Origin: Cladosporium sp. IMV 00045
Taxonomy: Eukaryota; Ascomycota; Dothideomycetes; Cladosporiales; Cladosporiaceae
Reading direction: 5' to 3'
Assembly: GCA_001931905.2 (NCBI GenBank)
Contig: MSJI02000897.1
Span: 1-64,000 of the forward strand
DNA: 64,000 nucleotides
Below, one piece after another: positions 43,360 through 53,395 of the stretch. The notes beneath the pieces are model-generated. The model searched no databases. It was not told where the DNA came from and was given only the letters and a program-made list of their open reading frames with translations. The position numbers and the translations under genes were made by a program. Each line of letters opens with the position of its first letter. Position 1 is the first letter of the stretch.

Positions 43360-44932
43360 ATGGCATCGATCGAAGATAAATCCACGGCAGTGACGACCTC
43401 AGACCCAGAATGTGGAGGCAAAGAAGACGGCCCACAGGCCGAAGCGACGGTCGCAGAGACATACAGCATCGACCCAGCTGCTGAACGAAGGCTGGTGAGG
43501 AAGTTCGACTTTCGAATTTTGCCACTACTGTCTGTCATGTATCTGTTCAACGCGCTCGACAAATCAAACCTTGGAAACGCGAAGACCGCTGGCCTGGAGG
43601 AAGATCTGGGCATGCTCGGCACCAACCAATACAACATCATCTTGTCTATCTTCTTCGTACCTTATGTCTTGACGGCACCATTCCTGGCCATCTTGGGAAA
43701 GAAGTACGGACCAAGTCGTGTGCTTCCGGCTATGATGTTCACCTTCGGCTCCATGACACTGCTGGTCATTACCGTGCAAGGCTTCTCCGGTCTTTTTGCC
43801 TTGCGCTGGTTTCTTGGAATGGCTGAAAGTAAGCTCAAATCCACCTTGCTTGGCTTCTGTAATGAGTTGCTTGCTAACGTCAGTCCAAACAGGTGCCTTC
43901 TTCCCCTTGGTGATATACTATCAAACCCAGTTCTACCGCCGCGGAGAGTTGGCTCGTCGTCTCGCTATCTTCTACGCGGCGTCCAACATTGCTTACGCTT
44001 TCGGTGGACTGCTCGCTTTCGGCACATTCCAGATCGAAGGCGGTGCGCTGGATAACTGGCGCTATCTCTTCGCCATCGAAGGCGGCTTGACGATCTGCAT
44101 GTCAATCATCGCATTCATCTTCCTACCATACTCTGCAGCACACGCTAAATTCTTGACCGAGGACGAGAAGAAGCTTGCATTCCATCGTATGCAGGTCGAC
44201 TCTTCATCGGTTGTCAACGAGCCTTTCGTCTTTCGGGACGCCATTCGTATCTTGAAAGAGCCGACTAGCTGGGTGATCCTGGGTATCGAAGTCTGTTTGG
44301 GCATCCCACTACAGAGTGTAGCGCTGTTTTTGCCGCAAATCGTGGCCAGACTTGGCTACACCACTGTCAAGACGAACCTGTACACAGTAGCTCCGAACAT
44401 CACTGGCGCCGTGATGCTACTCATCCTTGGTTTCGCATCCGACTACACTCGCTGGAGATTCCCATTCGTCGCCCTGGGGTTCTTCTTCACTTTCGTTGGG
44501 TTTGTGATCTACGCCGCCATCGATGTCGAGCAATCGCTGCAAGTAGCCTACTTCGCCTGTTTCATGATGACTTGGGGCACTTCGGCGCCTTCGGTCCTGC
44601 TCGATGTGCTCTTCAACAACAACATAGCACACGAAGGTCGCCGTGTTCTTCTCACTTCGATCGGAATACCGCTCGCAAACTTGATGGGTCTGGTGTCTTC
44701 CAATATCTTCAGAAACGAGGACGCTCCTGATTACATTCCTGCGCTCGCAACGACAGCGGCATTTGGTGCCATGGGTATAGTCTTGACTTTGAGTCTGGGT
44801 ACGTTCATGATTTTCGACAACAGGCGGCGGGACAGGAAGCAAGGACCTGGCGTTAGCATGCGTGGTCCTGATGTCTCGACTGCGTTGATGAAGGATGGAC
44901 CTCGGAGCCCAGATTTCAGATGGTACTACTAG
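43360..44932 (+). CDS. MFS transporter, anion:cation symporter (ACS) family
   Basis: This is a proton-coupled plasma-membrane carrier of the allantoate/nicotinate/dipeptide-type ACS family. Exons are 43360-43828 and 43893-44932 (502 residues). TM1 has the family start RKFDFRILPLLSVMYLFNALDKSNLGNA. The motif after TM4 is LRWFLGMAESAFFPLVIYYQTQFY, completed by removing the 64-nt intron. A central loop (LTEDEKKLAFHRMQ) is followed by TM7-TM12 including DVLFNNNIAHEGRRVLLTSIG. It shares a promoter with the D-serine-dehydratase-like gene. By context it probably imports the acylated or free D-amino acid (or a related carboxylate) used by the cluster; the substrate is inferred only. Confidence 0.88.
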
Positions 44933-45386
44933 ATTGAAGAACTAGATATAGGATTAGCCAGTCAGGGAGAGCCTGGAAGTATTAGTTGCTCCTGTTTACC
45001 CGTCAGTTTTCGGTTGCTTGATACCAAAAAGACGTCTTGAAGCAGGGTCTTTGTTGTCAACATATTCTCTCACGCTGTGAAGATGTCCGTGATGGATGAT
45101 AGTGTCCTCTAATAAAAGGGGACTGTGATTTCTATATTCTTTGCGACGGTCAATATATGTCTCTAAAGTACACGAGAGTGCCACATCCCTCAGCTTCCAG
45201 TGTGTCGAATCGAATGCCGAGTCTTGAGATTTATAGATATCTTTATGATTCTCGATGTCTATGTAAGCTCTTGCAATCGTGTTTTATATTATCTACGGCC
45301 TCCAATGAAATATGCACCTTAATCAGTGGTTTCGTAGTCGGCAAGAGTTGGCAATAGTTGGTCATGGTGCCGGATGTACAATTACC
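44933..45386. other. Intergenic, convergent 3' ends
   Basis: 454 bases between the MFS and acetoacetyl-CoA synthetase genes, AT-rich, with no feature recognised. Confidence 0.5.
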
Positions 45387-47598
45387 TCAAAGCTTTGATT
45401 TCAGCCCACCATTTCCTCCGTCTACCAGTTCTTCCACTTTGGCGAACTGGTAGTAAAACTCCAAACATTCTTTGTTTGCAAGTGTATCCGAGGGCTTGAT
45501 TCTTTTCCCGGACACAATTTGCTTGACCGGAAGCTCTACCTTCTTGAGGTTGATAGTCGTCTGTAGAATCATGCATGTCAGCAGGCGGCTTGATGAACAG
45601 AAGCGTACAACAATCTAAGTGACTTACTGGAATCTCAGGCGTCTCGAAGACATACTTCGGCACACACCGCCTGCCAACATCATTCGAAATCGCCTCCTTA
45701 ACTTTCCTGACAAGCTCGCTGGTGAACTTCACTCCAGGCTTCATCAACAAGAACAGCATCACGCGCTCATCCTCATCATTGGGCCTCCTCTGCCCAACAC
45801 AGATACTGTCCTGGATCGCATCAGGGAACCGCGCATCGAGCACGTTGTAGATCTCCGCACTGCCAAATCGTACACCGGAAGGGTTCAAGACGCCATCCGC
45901 GCGGCCATGCAAGTGCACCTGCTTTGTAGCCGGGTGTATGGAGATGAAATCGCCATGTGCCCAGACGGAAGGGTTCTGGAAGCGCGCGTAGTAAGCGCCG
46001 TAGTACTTGGGACCGATATGTGGCCTGGTGCTGTTGGCTTCCGGCTCGTCGTTCCAGAAGCGTACGGGCATGGTCGGGAAGGCGTTTGTGCAAACCAGCT
46101 CGCCTGCTTCACCCGGCGGAACGGCGTGTCCTGTCTCGCCTTCTATAATGTCCGCAGAGAATGCTTGGACGTCCATACCCAATGCTGCGGTTTGACAGCC
46201 GCCGGGGTAGAGTGGCTTCAGGGGTGTGTCCATCGTCAGGCATGCGGCAAGATCGGTGCCGCCGCTGATGTTGCTCAGTTGAACGTGTGCCGGGAAGGCT
46301 TGGGAGTAGAATTGATGGAATTGAGGCTCGGAAAGCACCATGCCCGTACTCGTCACGCGTCGCAGAGCGCTCAGATCTGCCACCTCGCGCGGGTAGATGG
46401 GCGGGTGTGCGGTTGCTAGAGTCTGCATGTAGCGTGGTGAAGTGCCGAAGTCTGTCACTCGCTGGGATTCTAGCAGGCGAAGGAAGGCCTTGGGCTCTGG
46501 TAGAAAAGGCGAGCCATCGTAGAGTACTGCGCGAGAGCCGTGTATCATGCTGCTGCACGAAACGAGGTACATGATCCAGCCGGTGGTTGTGTACTGCAGT
46601 ACAGTTGATGAAGGGCTCATGTCGCGGTGAAGCTTGCCCTCTTTCTTATTGTTGAGCAAGACGCCTCCAATGCCGTGCACGATACACTTGGGCATGCCAG
46701 TCGTGCCGGAGCTGTAGACGATCAGGAACGGATCGCGGAAGGCAACACGCTCAAAGCGAAGTGTCTTGTTGCCACCAGCGGCTTGAAGAAAAGTAGCAAG
46801 CTTCTCTGTGCGTGGAACAGAGCTGACATCGTCGGGCCTCTCTTGCCATCGTGGCATGCTTACAATGCCTTGAAATTCAGAAACGCCGCTCATGCCTTGG
46901 ATGATCTCCTTCATCTTGGGACGGAGATCCACAGTTTTGCCGTTGTACACTGCCCAGTCATCGGCGAAGACATACTTGGGCTTGATCTGGAGTAGTCTGT
47001 CAAGGACACCTTTCGTACCCATGTCTGTAGAGCTACTGCTGAACAGTCCTCCCAGAGCTGTCACAGCGTAGAAGACCGTGAGGGTGTCAATCGAATTGGA
47101 CGCAACTACCGCGATGCGGTCGCCTTTGCCAACACCACGAGCTCGCATCGCATTGGCAAGAAGAGCAGTCCTTTCGCGGATCTCCTTCCACGAGCAATCT
47201 CTGATCTCGGTGCACCCCTCTCTCACCTCGGTGCAAGCGATAGCATCGTTTTCTTTGTCGATGGTGGTAGCCCGACTCGGGTCTGATGGGTCCGGAGAGT
47301 AGAGAACATTCTCGGCGAAGTTGACCTTGACACCCTCAAACCAAGATGGGATCGACTCCATTGGGGCCTTTTCGTCGACGACTTTGCTGTAGCTGCCAGA
47401 GTGAACCATGGGGTATCTTTGGAAGATTTCTTCCCAGAAGGCAGAGTTGGACTTGACAGACCAATCGTGTAGATCATCCCATTTCAGCATTCTCAAGCCA
47501 TATTTGTGGTTGATGTCTTGCATGAAGTTCCATGCATTGGTGCTCTTGGGATCAGGATGTTCCCAAAGCTTGGGCGGAAGGGTATGTTGGTCCGTCAT
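45387..47598 (-). CDS. Acetoacetyl-CoA synthetase with C-terminal peroxisomal signal
   Basis: This ANL-superfamily enzyme activates acetoacetate to acetoacetyl-CoA with ATP. Exons are 45628-47598 and 45387-45560, giving 714 residues. The N-terminal ACAS domain has WNFMQDINHKYGLRM and YSKVVDEKAPMESIPSWFEG. The adenylate motifs are LIVYSSGTTGMPKCIVHG, TTGWIMYL, GGTDLAACL and HGRADGVLNPSGVRFGSAEIY, with the acyl-adenylate-forming Lys region ETPEIPTTINLKKVELPVKQI spanning the intron. The spliced protein ends GGLKSKL, a canonical PTS1. If the 67-nt intron (45561-45627) is retained, translation stays open to 45382 in another frame and the SKL is lost. No G5 promoter element was found. Confidence 0.93.
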
Positions 47599-48129
47599 TT
47601 TTCAAGAGCTTCGTGTCCAAGTGTGCCAGAGGTATGCCAATGTAGATTGATGGCAAGTGAGATCGCCCACAAAAACACGCACCCCATCTTCTGTTATCTA
47701 CGAGAGTCTAGTACGCTGTTGTCGGTAGTGTAGCAAGTGTTGTCGGCTCGGTTCGGTACAATGTGAGGGCGGGGCGGGGCTGGTGGCTGGCGTGTGGCAA
47801 AAAGGGCGGCACTCAGTTTGTGTAGACTGTGAACGCCTTCACACATTATATTTATCAAGCGAAGACAAACGTCTCGGATCCTATCGAAGGGCAAACAGCT
47901 TAGAATCGGAGACACGAATGGTTCGTGTTCTGGTCATTCCCATCATTGAATTGCCACCTTGGAGCGAAGAGCAATAGCTCACTTTAGGCGAGTAGATGTT
48001 AAGAAGCATGATAGATAAGTATTCTGAGTCATCAAATAAGGCCTGTGTCAGTGTCAATAGGTGCCAACTCCAAAGGATGCCTCTGCTTTCCCTTAAAACT
48101 ACCCGGCTCAAGCACACTCTTTCTTGGTC
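47599..48129. other. Intergenic, divergent promoters
   Basis: A GC-rich run, GGGCGGGGCGGGGC, lies near 47767-47782, unlike the TTGGGGGTC element of the neighbouring cluster. No coding frame is supported. Confidence 0.5.
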
Positions 48130-48942
48130 ATGACAGATCTTTCCATGATACGCCAGATCGCAAAGGCGGAAATCGCCCATCTCCACCATCGGGTTGAAGC
48201 CTTACAATCGACATTAGCACATGAAAAGTTTACTGCTGCCTTCGTAGGAGGTTCAATCACCCTACAATCACCAGAAGCGTACGGTCAAAAACTCAACAAC
48301 ACGTATGGCTTCGGCTTATTCGAGCCAGTGAAAGAGACCGATCTTCTCGAAGTCGAAAAAGCTTATGAGATCCATGGCTTCCAGCCGCAGCTATACATGT
48401 GCGAGTACGCGTATAAATCAGCTTTCGACCTGCTTTTAGCACGATACTCAGCTACCGGCACGATTTGTCAATACCAACGCTATCTTTCGGACTTTGACTT
48501 CCAACCGACGGACTTGGGAGAGGTAGAAGTGTTTTCATCATCGGATCGGGAAGCTTTCGTCAAAGCATCGGTTGAGGGCTTTCGCGATACAGGCCGCTCT
48601 CCTGAACTCCTGAAGATTCTGGCGGAAAGCGCAGTCGCTCGGCCGGATACGACGTTATTTCTTGCAACCTTAGGCGGTGAGGTAGTAGGCACAGCTGCAA
48701 TGGCCTTGGTCGAAGTCGATGAATACAGGGTTGCCATCTTCTACGGTGACAGCTGTGTTCCGACTGCTCGGAGGAGAGGCGTGCATCAAGCTCTCCTTTT
48801 GACAAGACTGAAAGTGGCAAAAGAACGTGGTTGTGACTTTGCCACCGTTGGGGCAAGAGAGGGTTCAGGCAGTGGGAGGAATATCCAGAAAGCTGGGTTC
48901 AAACAAGTCTACACGTGTAATATTTACAACAAAAGCTCTTGA
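48130..48942 (+). CDS. GNAT-family N-acetyltransferase
   Basis: This is a GCN5-related acetyltransferase of 270 residues starting MTDLSMIRQIAK (single exon). The N-terminal half (about 1-120) is an unassigned domain with YGFGLFEPVKETDLLEVEKAYEIHGFQPQLYMCEYA, resembling the N-terminal part of two-domain GNATs. The C-terminal half has the acetyl-CoA fold: FLATLGGEVVGTAAMALVE, YRVAIFYGDSCVPTARRRGVHQALL (the Q/R-x-x-G-x-G/A loop) and GSGSGRNIQKAGFKQVYTCNIY. The acceptor is unknown. A D-amino-acid N-acetyltransferase role (as yeast Hpa3) would be attractive next to the deacylase cluster, but nothing in the sequence shows it. Confidence 0.8.
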   Translation: MTDLSMIRQIAKAEIAHLHHRVEALQSTLAHEKFTAAFVGGSITLQSPEAYGQKLNNTYGFGLFEPVKETDLLEVEKAYEIHGFQPQLYMCEYAYKSAFDLLLARYSATGTICQYQRYLSDFDFQPTDLGEVEVFSSSDREAFVKASVEGFRDTGRSPELLKILAESAVARPDTTLFLATLGGEVVGTAAMALVEVDEYRVAIFYGDSCVPTARRRGVHQALLLTRLKVAKERGCDFATVGAREGSGSGRNIQKAGFKQVYTCNIYNKSS

Positions 48943-49002
48943 GCGTGAAGTAGCTTGTATCATCGACTAATCCCAACGTGTTGGTGACAGTCTTCCCTTT
49001 CT

Positions 49003-50579
49003 TTACAGCTCGTCCCTCTTCCTCCTTGTCGTTTGCGCCTCAAGAGGAGATTGCACCTTCAGAATAACTCTCTTGTACCTCCTCATAGGTGGTGTGCCAC
49101 TTCCGAGCACCTCGAGGATGACGTGATACTGCTCACACACCGCTTGCACACCCTCTGGAGCAAACAAGCCTGGGCCTCCTGCGCAAGCGACATCTGCCGA
49201 AGGCAGAGTAGTGGCGAGAACACTGCCATGAACAGCACCAGATAGGGTGTGATTGAGGTTTGCCACCGCATCGTCGTCCCCTCGCAGGGTGTTGATGTCG
49301 CGGTAATTGAACCATCTGAACTGCAGCGGATTCCTGTCTGTAAAATTGGCGTCTGGGTCGTATGTCTCGGAAGCGTCGAGCGTGATGGTCTGCTCAGGGT
49401 CGACTTCGATCTCCAGAGGTGCGCTCCCGCAGGAGGAATTGATGCTAATGACGGGTGGGTGCGAGCCGGCGCTGTAGTTGCTTTGCACGCTCCATTGCAC
49501 GCGGGCGCTCATTTCGTCCTGGAAAGCTTGCCTCCACCGCCAGATGGTGGCTTTGTTGGTAGCGTATGTCTTGTTGTCTTTGCCGACAACATTATCAATC
49601 GTGTCACCGTAGTGCATACTCTGTCTCGTCAAGTCTGTCAACGTGTAGCGACCGCCCCAACCGCCCCATTCTGGGTGGTCAACGGGTCCACCATTCAGTC
49701 CATTTTGCATGATGTGCAAGAAACAAGGGGTGTCTCCTTCCATGATGTACATAATGTCTGGGTATAGAGATCCAAGGGGGCCGATCTGGAAGTTCTTCGA
49801 GACATAACCGTTGTTGACAATACTAGCATCTGGTCCACCTTCGTCCTAGAAAATTGTCAGGATAATCAGAATAGCTTGCCACGAATGAAGGAACCTACGA
49901 CGTCACCGCTGATTCCAATCCAGGTCGACAGGGAGTATTGATTAAACGCATGAATGGAGGCAATGTACGGGATCTGAGGAAAGTTAAGTCGAATGTACAT
50001 GCCCGCGTTGTCCTGGTCCGAGATGGTGTAGACGCGGATCTTCTTGTACAACCTGTCTTGGTCAAGCTGTGTCCTGGTGTTGCGGACGTGGGCAAGAACC
50101 TCGCCTAGAATGTTGGCACCGCCCCATGCCTGGCAATGCAAGATTTCATTGTCATCCATGCCATCTAGGACTTCTATCATCCTTTCTGCTCCAGATGACA
50201 GTGGCTTTCCGATCGCTGCTGTACCATATACGGGATGTCCAGACCGGACAACAGAGCTCAAATACTCCTCAGTTGGGAATCCTCCTGCTGAGTGGCGATT
50301 GAGATTGTCGACTACTTCGCCATAGGCTTTAGTCAACTTCAAGATCTGGTCTGGTGCTGTAGTTGAGTTGAGCCAGACGCTTGTGGAAGCAGCCATTCCA
50401 GTGATGTTGTACATATCCGAGTGAAGTAACAGGCGAATGAAAGACTGTGTGTCGTCCGGTTCGTTTGCTATGTCAGACATGACGAATACTTGAGGCTTGC
50501 GGTCAATCTGGATCGCAGGTGGACATTGTTGCGCTAGAGCATGGCCTGCTAACAGCAGACCGCAAAGTTGTCGCAACAT
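49003..50579 (-). CDS. Secreted DUF1593 nucleoside-hydrolase-like protein ending in RDEL
   Basis: This is a secretory-pathway protein of the DUF1593 family (often labelled cellulose-binding; related to nucleoside hydrolases). Exons are 49899-50579 and 49003-49845 (507 residues). The start at 50579 gives signal peptide MLRQLCGLLLAGHALAQQC; an upstream in-frame ATG at 50660 would bury it. The N-domain has VFVMSDIANEPDDTQSFIRLL, where the Asp cluster mimics the nucleoside-hydrolase metal site, then ILHCQAWGGANILGEVL and YTISDQDNAG. After the intron come DEGGPDASIVNNGYVS and HPEWGGWGGRYTL. The C-domain (about 380-500) is a beta-sandwich with LDASETYDPD. The protein ends RRKRDEL, resembling an ER-retrieval tetrapeptide. 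It lies near a GH7 cellulase. Confidence 0.85.
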
Positions 50580-51779
50580 GTTTGAAGAGACGAATCGATG
50601 GAGATACTTGAGCCGAATGCGATTGTAGCTGAGAGGACACAGTCCTAGTTTATAAAGCATCTGGCTGCTAACTCATGCTCAGTGTAATGTAAAGCGGTTC
50701 ATGAGGTTATCCTTACCAATTGCGGTCTTCTAGGACCTAACCGGCTGTGGAGCCTATTCTTACCGATTGCGGTAATCTTTGACCTGACCGACATTGTTCG
50801 GAGATCATTCATCGACAGCCCGTGAGCCCCAAGAAATTTGATGCGGAGTAAATGGAGTTCAGGTTGTGGAGATGAGGGGCTTGGAGAAGAGGAGAAGAGG
50901 CGCAGCAGGAAGGGTAAAATCACCATTACTTTGTTCTACAAGGCATAAACGGGCGAGACTGGGGGAGCGCTGGAGACAAACTTTCGAAGGCAGTTGAGCA
51001 TCGTCCTTCACAGTGAACGGCATTCAGCGTCTGAATTGCCGGCAACGAGTTTCTAGGTGGCAGCAGCCCTCATAGACCCAACCACTAATGCTTATTGTCG
51101 ATCGTCAGCCACTGTAGCGATCAGTATACTTTCCGGTAGTCTGACGTGTTACTTTGGGCGGCAAGCGGACGAGTGTTTGGCCGGACATGTATAACGCCGT
51201 CATTCAGAGAAAGACCTCGAATAGAACCGGTTTCGACATGCTGCTATGCATTGTTCCAGTCAAGGCCGTGGTGACTAAGACATTGAAGGGATGTCTATGT
51301 CTTTTTGTCTTCATGTTCCTTCAATCTCACCAAATAGCATACGCACAATTTTGTCCAAGGATGATGCCTAACCAAGCTGGAAGCTGGATGGGAGCCCAAG
51401 TGCAGATATCGTCTCTCACATGCTCATTGGGGAGAGTCAATGGATCGGAGAAGGCGTACATTTCGTCTCTTGGTAAAACTGGTCGGCGGAGCTTCGGACA
51501 AGCTAATCCTGGTACAGCAACAAATGGAACAAGCACAGAAGAAGGAGTGAACACTTGAGAGTTCTGTTGTGTCTGATTTATTATCGGTTTGCGTTGTCTC
51601 ATTATCTCAAGCCAAGACATTCGCTTCTGCGCGTCGAACCCATATTTGATACGACATGGGTAATATTCGGTGAATTATCGGAGGGCGTGGGATTCAATCA
51701 CGACAGCAGCGAAGAACACATTGCAATCAGCACTTCTCAATGACAATAAAGACACTGGCATTCGAATACTAGACCAAGA
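50580..51779. other. Intergenic with a 47-bp-spaced direct repeat
   Basis: 1.2 kb upstream of the DUF1593 gene (minus) and the dehydrogenase gene (plus). CTTACCAATTGCGGT at 50712-50726 recurs as CTTACCGATTGCGGT at 50759-50773. Open frames near 51154-51620 on either strand have no recognisable domain and are not annotated. Confidence 0.5.
50712..50773. repeat. Direct repeat CTTACC(A/G)ATTGCGGT upstream of DUF1593 gene
   Basis: Two 15-base copies differ at one position and start 47 bases apart, 130-190 bases upstream of the start at 50579. They may be binding sites for a regulator of the secreted protein; no known factor is assigned. Confidence 0.5.
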
Positions 51780-52981
51780 ATGACTTCAAAGCATCACATT
51801 GTCGGCCTTGACGCATGGGTTGTTTTCGACTCCTCGCTCTTTACTTTCGAACACACTTCTCACATCATTAGAGATGGCAGCGCCCTGACCAACCCAGAAC
51901 AACTGAAAGATGCTACTATTGTGGTCAACTCCGCGACACCGATCAGGAAGGATCTTTTGCAGCATATGCCAAAGCTCCAACTGATTGCCGGAACGGGAGC
52001 TGGAACTGATCACATCGACAAGGAATTCGCCCGAGCCCGTGGGATCACTGTTACCAATGTCCCAGCTCAGAATACGGGTATGTCTAATATCGTGCTTCTC
52101 ATGACCTGTGATATCTTGTGAGAGTAAACCTGACCCAGATTTTTGACAGAGACTGTTAGCGAACATGCCTTTGCTCTTGCATTCGCTTTGAAACGCAGGA
52201 TCATGCCGATGCATCAGGTAACGATCGAAGGAAAGAAATGGGCGGAAGTCCGTGGGCCACATCTGGCATTCGGCAAACCCCCGAGAACAAACTCAGAAGA
52301 AACGCTGGTAAGTCTAAGGCTCAACGAAACCTGATGAACGTCTTCTTACTAATGACTAAATAGTAAGACGCACACTTCCGCCGCGACACACTGAGGAGTG
52401 AAAGGCTAACCTCAAGCGATAGCTGTGTCATCGGATATGGCGCTCTCGGTAAGCCCCTGTGTTTGACTCTTTGGTCTATAACGGCGTACTGATTAGAAGC
52501 AGGTCAACAAATTGAAAGAATAGGCAAGGCCCTCGGAATGAAAGTCATCATCGCCGAACGCAAAAACGCCTCGAGTATCCGCGAGGGCCGCACGTCGTTT
52601 TCCGATGCTATCCGTCAAGCCACATTGATCTTCGTCGTGGTTCCACGAGACAATGAAACAATCGACATGATCAGCACTCCAGAGCTGGAAGTCATGGATA
52701 GCACCGTGAACATAGTCAACACTGGCAGGGGTGGCGTTGTCAACGAAGAAGCCGTCGCTAAGGCTCTCAAAGATGGCAAGATCGGTGGATTCGCGACAGA
52801 TGTCTACGCTGTCGAGCCAGCCACCAAAGAAACGTCAGTCTTGCTTGATGAGACGATACCGAACCTCATCTTGTCTCCGCACATTGCTTGGTATAGCTCC
52901 AGGACATTGAATGGGACCGTTGAAGTGTTGAAGGATAACATCGAGGGTTTTGTTTCTGGCAAACCGCAAAATGTGTTGTAA
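51780..52981 (+). pseudogene. D-isomer-specific 2-hydroxyacid dehydrogenase, frame broken at exon 2/3
   Basis: This is an NAD-dependent 2-hydroxyacid (phosphoglycerate-type) dehydrogenase. Segments are 51780-52077, 52150-52307, about 52423-52448 and 52503-52981. They encode LIAGTGAGTDHIDKEFARARGITVTNVP, ETVSEHAFALAFALKRR, VIGYGALGQQIERIGKALGMKV, VNTGRGGVVNEEAVAKAL (catalytic Arg), ATDVYAVEP and LSPHIAWYS (catalytic His). Exon 2 ends in phase 0 at CTG before GTAAGT. The next stretch reaches GYGALG in frame only if the preceding exon ends in phase 2. Every AG acceptor tried (52364, 52369, 52416, 52422) gives a stop or the wrong frame. One missing or extra base between 52308 and 52424 would repair it, so this is either a young pseudogene or a sequence error. 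All other catalytic residues are intact. Confidence 0.75.
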
Positions 52982-53395
52982 ACGAATGTTGTCGAAGGGT
53001 CATGTTTCAGAGATAATAGTCAGAACTACGTTCGACTGTACGTCAGGGTTGATATACGCTTCATGCAAGATCTGCGCTACACATTCACAGGACCAGAAGC
53101 GTAGATGTGGATGCGACACTTTTGCAAGTGATTCCTATCAGAGAAGATGAGAAAATCGTTTCATGAAACTCACACAGTTTTGATACACCGCTTTAGAGCT
53201 CTTGAGCTGAAGGCCTAAGCTTACGACAGCCTGACATGCATGAGCAGAGCGATTAGTAGGTCAAGCACAGCCAAAGTGGGGCTATAACAGAAGAGCAGAT
53301 ATAAGCTGCAACACATCATTGTAATGTAAACATCCTCTTTGTCCACCTCAAGATCAACGACGCAAGCAGCTGTCATTACTCCGAGGAATTTTGCC
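52982..53395. other. Intergenic spacer
   Basis: 414 bases between two co-directional oxidoreductase genes; nothing recognised. Confidence 0.5.

Noticed and set aside
51154..51620. Frames of 134 (+) and 97 (-) residues
   Set aside because: No recognisable domain, not clearly protein-like; left as intergenic.
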